Below, in pieces: positions 1-5,909 of a stretch of DNA of 6,063 bases. Numbering within the stretch: position 1 is the stretch's first letter; every line of letters starts with the position of its first letter. This DNA is from Verrucomicrobiota bacterium (GTDB lineage: Bacteria > Verrucomicrobiota > Verrucomicrobiia > Verrucomicrobiales > DEV007): assembly GCA_027618625.1 (NCBI GenBank), contig JAQCER010000247.1, positions 1 through 6,063 on the forward strand, read 5' to 3'. The notes under the pieces are model-generated. The model did not search any database. It saw nothing but the letters and a program-made list of their open reading frames with translations, and was not told the origin of the DNA. A program made the translations under genes and the position numbers.

Positions 1-1
1 C

Positions 2-154
2 GCTCATGCAGCAAATGGGAACTTTGAGAAGGCGATCGAATTCGCACAGGAATCCATTCGTATGGCGAAAGCCGCTGGCGATCTCGCCGCAGCGAAGGAA
101 GTCCAGCAACGCCTTGCATTGTATCAGAAAAACCAACCTTACCGCGACTCGTGA
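2..154 (+). CDS. C-terminal end of a TPR-repeat protein (5' end outside window)
   Basis: The frame starting at base 2 is open from the window edge to TGA 152-154 and gives 50 residues, beginning AHAANGNFEKAIEFAQESIR. This reads as the last TPR unit: a small-residue helix A, then G-x-F/Y-x-x-A-I (GNFEKAIEFA), then helix B. A charged helix follows, and the protein ends LALYQKNQPYRDS. From family knowledge, an ending of the form 'RLELYKxGKPYR' is typical of planctomycete TPR proteins. TPRs are helical protein-protein interaction scaffolds. Nothing here shows what domain, if any, precedes them or where the protein sits. The stop overlaps the GTG start of the following lipoprotein gene by 4 nt, so the two genes are probably cotranscribed and translationally coupled. 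The reading frame and TPR character are clear; the specific function is unknown. Confidence 0.8.
   Translation, partial: AHAANGNFEKAIEFAQESIRMAKAAGDLAAAKEVQQRLALYQKNQPYRDS
151..154 (+). promoter_or_regulatory. GTGA stop/start overlap (translational coupling)
   Basis: GTG (151-153) starts the FG-GAP lipoprotein and overlaps TGA (152-154), the stop of the TPR gene. No Shine-Dalgarno-like run is visible in the 15 nt upstream, which suggests re-initiation by terminating ribosomes. The GTG start is chosen because translation from it gives at once a lipoprotein signal peptide, MRPIGWLLLILCLPGC. Confidence 0.65.
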
Positions 155-1941
155 GACCTATCGGCTGGCTGCTTCTAATCCTTTGCCTACCTGGCTGTGC
201 GAAGCACGAAAACCAGCCGGAGTCTGATGCCCAGGTCGGCACTGCAGAGTCGGTGCAGGAGATCACCAGTGATGGGCTTGCGCTTCTGCCGCAGGTTGTC
301 GAGCGCCGTTTTGACAGCACCATCCGCGACATCGTCGAGAGAGAGGATCCTATCGTGGATGGCTGGGGGTCAGAAGTGTTTGCTGCTAGTGCTCTTGAAC
401 AGTTGAACCGTTTGGGAGAAGTTCTTGCTGGCGAGCCGGATGTCGAACCTGGCGAAATCTGCGCTCCTGGTTTTACCGCACCTTCGCTGCGACCCGCTGA
501 CTTGAAGTCCGTTTCGATCAACGGATCCATCACCGTGCTTCGCCCAACGGCCGCCCCTTCCCCTGGCCCCGCCCTGCCGCAAGCGCTATTCCCTGAACAA
601 CCCGGTGCCCGTTGCAAATTCAAGATCTTCAGTGCTGGTCAGAAACTGGGTGAGATCGTCACCCATTGTTACTTTCAGCTCGCTCACTTCGACGGAGCAA
701 AGCGGACACAATTGAACTCGACCTTGGAGTGCCTGTGGACACCGACCGAACCGCCGATGCTCAAGAGTATCAGCGTCACCGACCACGAGGAAATCCGCGC
801 GACCTCGGGCTTCGCAGACTGCACCGCAGCAGCGATCGCAGCGACGAATTTGCTCGACTCCCAGTTCATCTATGGGCGTGACTACTGGCAGGGCAACTTG
901 GAAGGCGCCCTGGGCATTGAAGAGCGTGGCAACGGCATCGCAATCGGCGATGCAAACGGTGACGGACTTGACGATCTTTACCTGTGTCAGCCGACGGCGT
1001 TGCCAAATCGCCTGCTGCTTCGCCAGGCGGATGGATCACTGAAGGATGTCTCAGCAGAGAACGGCGTCGACTGGTTGGACAATACCCGCTCAGCGCTCTT
1101 TATCGACCTCGACAACGATGGCGATCAGGATTTGGTGATTGGCCATACCTCTGCACTGCTTCTCAACGAAAACGATGGCACCGGCAGGTTCACGCTGCGT
1201 GGCCAACTGCCTTCCATCAGCCTTTTGTTTTCGATCAACGCCGTCGACTTCGACAAAGATGGTGACCTCGATCTTTTCGCCTGTGGCTACAGCGGTGTGG
1301 AACAGATCAGTCCGCAGGACGTCTTCGCCAGTCCCATGCCATATCATGATGCCAACAATGGTGCGCCGAATTTCCTGATGCGCAACGATGGCGACTGGGC
1401 GTTCTCTGATGTGACAAAAGACGTGGGACTGGATGCCAATAACTTGCGCTTCAGTCTGGCCTCCGCCTGGGAAGACTACGACGGGGACGGCGACCTCGAT
1501 CTTTACGTCGCCAATGATTTCGGGCGCAATAACCTCTACCGTAATGACAACGGCAAGTTTGTCGATGTCGCGGATGCGGCGGGTGTCGAAGACATCGGCC
1601 CTGGTATGTCCGCCGCCTGGGGTGATGCCAACAATGACGGCCGCCCCGATCTTTACGTCAGCAACATGTTCTCTTCTGCCGGCAGCCGGATTACCGGACA
1701 GAAGGCGTTCAAGCCAAATGCCAGCGAGAGTGAACTTGCAGGGTTCAAGCGACACGCCCGGGGGAACTCGCTGTTTCAGAACAGCGGCGACGGCACCTTT
1801 ACAGATCAGGCGGTGGAATCCGGCACGGTCATGGGACGGTGGGCGTGGGGCTCCCTTTTCGCCGATTTCAACAACGACGGTTGGCAGGATCTTTACGTGA
1901 CCAATGGATTTGTCACCGCTGATGCGCAGGATGACTTGTGA
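151..1941 (+). CDS. N-terminal segment as a conventional ORF: FG-GAP/VCBS (CRTAC-type) propeller lipoprotein
   Basis: This is the 596-aa product if the TGA at 1939-1941 terminates. Residues 1-16 form a short lipoprotein signal peptide: R2, a hydrophobic core GWLLLILCL, and lipobox LPGC with C16 as the lipidated residue. Residues 30-250 match no domain I can name; Cys lie at 104, 155, 173, 194 and 224. From about 257, FG-GAP/VCBS repeats carry integrin-type calcium loops: DANGDG (267), DLDNDG (319), DFDKDG (366), DYDGDGD (442), DANNDG (492), DFNNDG (572). Each is followed by DL-hydrophobic, with DLYV recurring, and intervening strands read like 'F-x-DVT/A..AGV'. The last three of these blades share the nucleotide string GATCTTTACGT. 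Six loops is one short of the seven-bladed propeller usual for this fold; the seventh is encoded after the TGA. The product ends abruptly at TADAQDDL. The coding assignment is secure. Whether this stands alone as a protein is doubtful. Confidence 0.75.
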   Translation: MRPIGWLLLILCLPGCAKHENQPESDAQVGTAESVQEITSDGLALLPQVVERRFDSTIRDIVEREDPIVDGWGSEVFAASALEQLNRLGEVLAGEPDVEPGEICAPGFTAPSLRPADLKSVSINGSITVLRPTAAPSPGPALPQALFPEQPGARCKFKIFSAGQKLGEIVTHCYFQLAHFDGAKRTQLNSTLECLWTPTEPPMLKSISVTDHEEIRATSGFADCTAAAIAATNLLDSQFIYGRDYWQGNLEGALGIEERGNGIAIGDANGDGLDDLYLCQPTALPNRLLLRQADGSLKDVSAENGVDWLDNTRSALFIDLDNDGDQDLVIGHTSALLLNENDGTGRFTLRGQLPSISLLFSINAVDFDKDGDLDLFACGYSGVEQISPQDVFASPMPYHDANNGAPNFLMRNDGDWAFSDVTKDVGLDANNLRFSLASAWEDYDGDGDLDLYVANDFGRNNLYRNDNGKFVDVADAAGVEDIGPGMSAAWGDANNDGRPDLYVSNMFSSAGSRITGQKAFKPNASESELAGFKRHARGNSLFQNSGDGTFTDQAVESGTVMGRWAWGSLFADFNNDGWQDLYVTNGFVTADAQDDL

Positions 1942-3792
1942 AGTTTCTGGTGGCGCCAGGTCGTGGCGAAATCACCTGAAGAGAATGCTCCTGGATCAGA
2001 GATCCTGCGCTACGATCTTGGCTGGAGAGCGATCAATGAGATGCTCCGATCGGGTCGATCGCTGAGCGGGCATGAGCGCAATTGCTTCTTCCTCAATCTG
2101 GGCGGCGCTGGCTCAAGTCGCTTCGCCGATGCCTCCTATGCCGTAGATGCCGATCTGGACGATGACGGCAGAGTGTTAGCCTTGGCCGACTGGGATTATG
2201 ATGGAGACCCTGACATGTGGATCGCCAACCGCTCGGGCCCGCAACTTCGCTACCTGAGGAACGATCTGTCAGAAGGCACAGCTTTTGTCGCCCTACGCCT
2301 GCAAGGAACAAAGACGAACAGGGATGCTATCGGAGCGCGCGTCACGATCACTTGCAACGACGGTTCTTTCCAGACCCGCAGCCTTAGCGCTGGACACGGC
2401 TACCTCGCTCAGTCTTCCAAGTGGTTGCACTTTGGACTAGGCAGTAGCGAGGCAATCGCCAGCGTAAACGTCTCGTGGCCCGGAGGATCGAGTGAATCGT
2501 TCAGCGGAGTCACTGCGAACTCGTGGAACGTGCTCGCCGAAGGAACGGCGCTGGCACAATCCTGGGAACCTCCCAAGTTCGCCCCCCTTGTCCCCTCGCC
2601 GCTCGATGCACCGACAGTGGGCGATGGTGCCCGCGTCATTCTCCTGGACCCGCTGCCCCTTCCCCCTCTCGAAGGCCTCGCATCGGACATTGAACATGCT
2701 CGACTGGTAACCCTATGGGCAGACTGGTGCGCACCTTGCTTGAAAGAGCTGAAGGAATGGTCCGCGCTTGAACAGGCCTTCGCCGCAGCCAAACTTGATG
2801 TAGTGGCCCTCAACGTAAGTGAGACCGAAGACATGCTAAAGTGGCAAGCTCTCAACGTTCCCTTCACCTACCGATTCGGGAACCAGCAATTGATCGAACA
2901 GTTTGACGTGCTCCAGCGTGCAGTACTCTCGCGACAGCGCCCGCTCCCGTTGCCCAGCAGCTTTTTGATTGATACGGCAGGGCGACTGAGAGCCATCTAC
3001 AAAGGTCCCGTCACTGGCGAGCAGATCCTGAAAGATGTCGCCCTTTTCGAAAAGGACCGCCGCGAAATTCTGACTGCAGCAATGCCTCTGAACGGACGAT
3101 GGCTGTTGCCACCCGGAGGTTCCAGTCCCACCGACCTGGCGATCAAATTCATCGACGGTGGCTACTCAAATCAAGCAGAAGCTTACCTGAATTCACTCTC
3201 GCAGAAGCCCGAGTATCACACAGCCTCGATCTTCAATCTGCTGGGTGCGCTGCTCACGGACCGGCGCGAGTTCGGGAATGCGGCATCCGCTTTCGCTCGT
3301 GCCCTGCAGATTGATCCAGAAGACCGACAGGCCAACATCGAGCTAGGTGGACTGCTGCTGGGAATCAGCAAGGGAGCCGAAGCAGAAACCCACTTCACCA
3401 GAATCCTGGGTGCCAGCCCCAACGACCCTGAACTCATCTTCAAACTTGGAGTTTCCCAATTCCTGCAAAACAAGCTGACCGAGGCCCGAGACTCGCTACA
3501 GCGATCGATCAAATTGCAGCCCATCCCCGCTGCCTTGCTGTATCTCGCCAAAACCGAGCTGGCATCTGAAAATGTCGATGCAGCCATCGCCGCGTATGAA
3601 GCTGGAATCCAATTGCAACCCGCCCTGATTTCTGCGAGTCAGACCGCCGACTTGGCAGAGATTGCCGCTGCCTACGGATCGGTTGGCCGCTTCGCCCAAG
3701 CCGCCGAACTTCTGTCCCAGGCAACCGATAGAACGCCTGAGATCGAGAAACAGATTGAGGATTACCGAAGCAAAGCGCATGAGGCGCCATGA
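151..3792 (+). CDS. Candidate selenoprotein: FG-GAP/CRTAC - ASPIC/UnbV - thioredoxin - TPR lipoprotein, with in-frame UGA at codon 597
   Basis: This is the continuous reading I favour: 1213 residues with UGA 1939-1941 decoded, most simply as selenocysteine. Order in full-length numbering: lipoprotein signal ending at C16; poorly defined N-terminal region 30-250; seven DxDxDG propeller motifs near 267, 319, 366, 442, 492, 572 and 680; U597 between motifs 6 and 7; ASPIC/UnbV domain about 718-799; thioredoxin-like domain about 830-970 with WCAPC at 859-863; TPR region about 993-1204. The frame is identical on both sides of the TGA, and the seven codons between the TGA and GTG 1963 read SFWWRQV, with the motif finishing in V (SFWWRQVV), which fits the CRTAC family. 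The hairpin at 1944-1981 is SECIS-like. Predicted location is the cell envelope, lipid-anchored. Alternatives are a recent nonsense mutation, a sequencing error at a Trp, Cys or Arg codon, or programmed UGA readthrough. The partner is probably the octaheme cytochrome 38 nt downstream (inference). Confidence 0.7.
1939..1941 (+). other. In-frame UGA, candidate selenocysteine codon (residue 597)
   Basis: The TGA interrupts a frame otherwise open from 151 to 3789. The context is GAT GAC TTG TGA AGT TTC TGG TGG, i.e. DDL-UGA-SFWW. From memory, CRTAC/UnbV proteins carry a conserved 'DL-x-SFFWRQVV' motif between the last two propeller blades, so the UGA falls on one residue inside a conserved motif rather than at a domain boundary. 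I cannot say which residue homologues carry here; Cys would strongly support selenocysteine. TGA 152-154 and TGA 3790-3792 behave as true stops, which argues against general UGA reassignment. Confidence 0.65.
1944..1981 (+). promoter_or_regulatory. SECIS-like stem-loop immediately downstream of the in-frame UGA
   Basis: Upper stem: CGCCA (1954-1958) pairs perfectly with TGGCG (1964-1968), closing the 5-nt loop GGTCG (1959-1963). Lower stem: GGTGG (1949-1953) pairs with TCACC (1972-1976), including one G-U. A T-T mismatch (1948/1977) follows, then TTTC (1944-1947) pairs with GAAG (1978-1981), including one U-G. An AAA bulge (1969-1971) lies on the 3' side. That makes 14 pairs in total. Seventeen nt separate the UGA from the loop, and both of the first two loop bases are G. 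Bacterial SECIS elements are known as hairpins just 3' of the UGA with a G-bearing apical loop about 16-37 nt away. The E. coli fdhF loop, as I recall it, is AGGUCU at nearly the same spacing, versus A-GGUCG-U here. The fdhF-type bulged U in the 5' arm is absent. If real, it would recruit SelB carrying Sec-tRNA. Confidence 0.65.
1963..3792 (+). CDS. C-terminal segment as a conventional ORF: ASPIC/UnbV - thioredoxin-like - TPR protein
   Basis: This is the 609-aa product if translation restarts at GTG 1963. Residues 41-92 resemble a last FG-GAP blade (FFLNLGGAGSSRFADAS..., then DWDYDGD at 76-82). Residues 114-195 match ASPIC/UnbV: TNRDAIGARV, SAGHGYLAQSS, LHFGLG, VSWPGG, then a terminal LAEG. 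Residues 225-365 form a thioredoxin-like fold: strand LVTLWADWCAPC with C256/C259, strand LDVVALNV, probable cis-Pro at P331 in LPSSFLID, then GRLRAIYKG. Residues 389-600 are TPR-like helical repeats, the clearest being FGNAASAFARALQIDPED. There is no signal peptide, although UnbV and WCAPC domains of this kind normally work outside the cytoplasm. GTG 1963 lies in the loop and upper stem of the hairpin, and the only nearby AGG ends 2 nt before it. Independent translation therefore looks unlikely; I read this as the second half of one long protein. A candidate thiol-disulfide oxidoreductase; substrate unknown. Confidence 0.7.
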   Translation: MAKSPEENAPGSEILRYDLGWRAINEMLRSGRSLSGHERNCFFLNLGGAGSSRFADASYAVDADLDDDGRVLALADWDYDGDPDMWIANRSGPQLRYLRNDLSEGTAFVALRLQGTKTNRDAIGARVTITCNDGSFQTRSLSAGHGYLAQSSKWLHFGLGSSEAIASVNVSWPGGSSESFSGVTANSWNVLAEGTALAQSWEPPKFAPLVPSPLDAPTVGDGARVILLDPLPLPPLEGLASDIEHARLVTLWADWCAPCLKELKEWSALEQAFAAAKLDVVALNVSETEDMLKWQALNVPFTYRFGNQQLIEQFDVLQRAVLSRQRPLPLPSSFLIDTAGRLRAIYKGPVTGEQILKDVALFEKDRREILTAAMPLNGRWLLPPGGSSPTDLAIKFIDGGYSNQAEAYLNSLSQKPEYHTASIFNLLGALLTDRREFGNAASAFARALQIDPEDRQANIELGGLLLGISKGAEAETHFTRILGASPNDPELIFKLGVSQFLQNKLTEARDSLQRSIKLQPIPAALLYLAKTELASENVDAAIAAYEAGIQLQPALISASQTADLAEIAAAYGSVGRFAQAAELLSQATDRTPEIEKQIEDYRSKAHEAP

Positions 3793-3830
3793 TTTTCTGA
3801 ACCGAGCACACGACAACTGACAATCTTACG

Positions 3831-5750
3831 ATGGTTGGAACGACCTCAAGATCAGAACGCCGCGGCCGAACAAAGGTCATCTCAATCGTCGCAGCGGTCT
3901 ACGGTTGTTCCGTCATCGTCCTGGGAATCCTCGGATGCCAGCAGGAAAAATCGGCATCACAGCAGAGTGGCGGCTATGACGCTGCCGCGCCCGCTACGGA
4001 AGTCTCGAATCGCCCGCTGGAGACACTGGAGCGCGGCTATGTCTCGTCAACCGCATGTCGGGACTGCCACAGGGACGAGCACAACGCATGGGCCACTTCA
4101 TGGCACCGCACCATGACACAGGTGGTCACGCCAGAGACAGTCGCCGGTCGGTTCGATGGCGCAGAAATGGAATTCTATGGATGGAAATTTCGACCCGAAA
4201 ACAGGGACGGAAAGTTCTGGTTTCACATAGAGGGCACCCAGAGCAATCGCAAGTTTGACCATGAACTCGTAATGATGACCGGCAGCCACTCGATGCAAAA
4301 GTATTGGTATTCCACAGGGAACGGGCGCGAGCTGGGTATGGTTCCCATGGTCTACGTGTTCGAAGCGGAACGTTGGATGCCCGAGCATTCCGCTTTCCTC
4401 CGCCCAACCGAACCTGGATTGGCAGTGCGGAAGGGCGACTGGAACAATGGCTGCAACCAGTGCCATGCCACGGGCTCCCAGCCGCGACTTCATGCTCCTG
4501 AAGGTATCGACACGCGAGTGGCTGAGTTTGGCATCTCATGCGAAGCGTGCCACGGGCCAGGCGAACAGCACATCGTAGAAATGAGAGCGAGGGAAAACGC
4601 TCCGCAGCCGCTTAGTCCGAGCCCACTTTCTTCCGACCTCTTCATCGTCCATCCTGCCAATCTCTCGGCAAAGCGTTCCGCGCAGATCTGTGGCCAATGT
4701 CATGGTGCATGGGTGATGAAAAAATTCGCGGGCTCCGACTGGGCCAACATCGGCCACCACTTTCGCCCCGGAGATGATCTCGATGACACGCGCCACTACA
4801 TTCAGGGCGAGGGCGACGTGCATCTCCAGGAGCAGGTGAAAGCGGAAGACAGCTTCTGGCCAGATGGGCAGATTCGAGTCACGGGTCGCGAGTACAACGG
4901 ACTCATCGGCTCACCCTGCTTCAATCACGACAAAGATGATTCAAAGCGTATGACCTGCACCTCCTGCCACGACATGCATGCATCCACCACGGTCGCCGAC
5001 AAAACATGGGCCAACGACCAGCTCGGCAAAGGACTCGACGGCAATGCCGCGTGCTTCCAGTGCCACGACAGTTATCGCGAAAATCTGGTGCAGCATACCC
5101 ATCACCCACCGGACTCGTCTGGCAGCAACTGTTACAATTGCCATATGCCCCATACCTCCTACGGTTTGCTGAAGGCTGTACGCAGCCACACGATCACTAG
5201 CCCATCCGTGGCGGAGAGCCTTGCGACTGGACGACCGAACGCCTGCAACCAGTGTCACCTCGATCAAACATTGGAGTGGTCAGCACAAAAGCTAAACGAG
5301 TTTTATGGGCAGGAAGTGCCCGCACTGACTCAGGATCAAAGCACGGTGGCAGCCTCGATCCTATGGATGTTGAAGGGCGACGCCGGACAGCGCGCATTGA
5401 TGGCATGGAGCCTGGGCTGGCAGGAAGCGCAACAAGCTTCTGCCACTCACTGGATGCCTTTTTTCCTGACAGATCTCATGTTCGACGACTACGATGCAGT
5501 CCGCTACATTGCGCATCGCTCACTCCGTTCCATACCAGCTTTTTCTTCGGTTGAGTTCGACCACATGAAGCCGCACGGCCAGTATGATCGAATCATGACC
5601 GAGATCATGAGCATCTGGATGCAATCTGTCGGCGATCAGAAGCCGACTGACAGTAAATTGCTGTTCGACGAAACTGGAAACCCGCGCATGGACATCTACG
5701 GCACCCTCCGCAGCCTCCGCGACAATCGCCGGGTGATCATCACTGAGTAG
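3831..5750 (+). CDS. Octaheme c-type cytochrome lipoprotein (cytochrome c554-like multiheme family)
   Basis: This is a 639-aa protein with eight CXXCH heme-attachment motifs starting at C76, C208, C237, C287, C376, C408, C434 and C472, i.e. a covalent octaheme electron carrier or oxidoreductase. The N-terminus has an arginine-rich stretch (7-14), a hydrophobic core 16-35 and lipobox LGILGC, with C36 lipidated; a Ser/Ala/Gln-rich linker follows to about 70. The first heme region, YVSSTACRDCHRDEHNAW, is the usual opening of cytochrome c554-type multiheme proteins. Residues 104-200 hold no heme and look beta-rich, with TGSHSMQKYWY and a tryptophan- and proline-rich turn. Many spare His (84, 92, 144, 153, 309, 310, 383, 424, 453) could be distal ligands. 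After heme 8, residues 480-639 are helical with a HEAT-like DAVRYIAHRSLRSI. ATG 3831 is the only ATG after in-frame stop 3798-3800, but no clear ribosome site is seen. The 38-nt gap to the preceding gene suggests an operon. Catalytic activity is not evident; electron transfer is the safe call. Confidence 0.9.
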   Translation: MVGTTSRSERRGRTKVISIVAAVYGCSVIVLGILGCQQEKSASQQSGGYDAAAPATEVSNRPLETLERGYVSSTACRDCHRDEHNAWATSWHRTMTQVVTPETVAGRFDGAEMEFYGWKFRPENRDGKFWFHIEGTQSNRKFDHELVMMTGSHSMQKYWYSTGNGRELGMVPMVYVFEAERWMPEHSAFLRPTEPGLAVRKGDWNNGCNQCHATGSQPRLHAPEGIDTRVAEFGISCEACHGPGEQHIVEMRARENAPQPLSPSPLSSDLFIVHPANLSAKRSAQICGQCHGAWVMKKFAGSDWANIGHHFRPGDDLDDTRHYIQGEGDVHLQEQVKAEDSFWPDGQIRVTGREYNGLIGSPCFNHDKDDSKRMTCTSCHDMHASTTVADKTWANDQLGKGLDGNAACFQCHDSYRENLVQHTHHPPDSSGSNCYNCHMPHTSYGLLKAVRSHTITSPSVAESLATGRPNACNQCHLDQTLEWSAQKLNEFYGQEVPALTQDQSTVAASILWMLKGDAGQRALMAWSLGWQEAQQASATHWMPFFLTDLMFDDYDAVRYIAHRSLRSIPAFSSVEFDHMKPHGQYDRIMTEIMSIWMQSVGDQKPTDSKLLFDETGNPRMDIYGTLRSLRDNRRVIITE

Positions 5751-5909
5751 GATGGCGCACCTCATTTTGTCTTCCCAATATCTCGAGGCGCTACAGCTTG
5801 GCGGCTTGACCTCCATGCCCGCCCTGCGCACATTGGCATGGTCCTTTTGCCATTCCAGTGCTCACCCCAAATCGCCACGGGATGGAAATTCTTCAATTGA
5901 ACCGTCCCA
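5751..5909 (+). other. Intergenic gap between the octaheme cytochrome and the next lipoprotein gene
   Basis: The 159 nt hold no supportable gene on either strand. The only structures I see are a weak terminator-like inverted repeat (5813-5841) and a 10-bp palindrome TTCAATTGAA (5892-5901) 8 nt before the next ATG. No convincing -35/-10 pair is visible, though planctomycete promoters are hard to recognise by eye. Confidence 0.6.
5813..5848 (+). terminator. Possible weak rho-independent terminator after the cytochrome gene
   Basis: CCATGCC (5813-5819) is perfectly complementary to GGCATGG (5835-5841), a 7-bp stem with a 15-nt GC-rich loop. A short T run (TTTT, 5845-5848) follows after three bases. 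The long loop and short T tract make it weak. It lies about 60 nt after the cytochrome stop, the right place for ending that transcript. Confidence 0.3.

Noticed and set aside
1090..1755. Antisense open frame of 221 codons on the - strand
   Set aside because: It lies opposite the Asp-rich FG-GAP repeats. GAC/GAT codons read backwards give Val/Ile, producing a Val/Ile-rich, low-complexity translation with no recognisable domain. It is a shadow of the + strand gene.
1900..1990. Frameshift explanation for the split between the two halves
   Set aside because: Both halves are in the same frame (1963-151 is divisible by 3), and the codons between them read as family-like protein. No indel is needed.
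3790..3792. General reassignment of UGA (for example to Trp) as the explanation for the internal TGA
   Set aside because: Reading through TGA 3790-3792 would carry the frame about 320 nt further, overlapping the cytochrome gene out of frame. TGA 152-154 makes a tidy GTGA overlap with a lipoprotein start. UGA is used as a stop here, so any recoding must be site-specific.
4917..4928. Possible ninth, degenerate heme site (C363-F-N-H) in the cytochrome
   Set aside because: It is CxxH, lacking the second Cys of CXXCH. A lone Cys shortly before the MTC-x-x-CH motif seems normal for these multiheme proteins, so it is not evidence of a lost heme.
5892..5901. 10-bp palindrome TTCAATTGAA just upstream of ATG 5910, as an operator
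   Set aside because: It is short, AT-rich and single-copy in the window, with no promoter elements nearby. Not enough to call a binding site.
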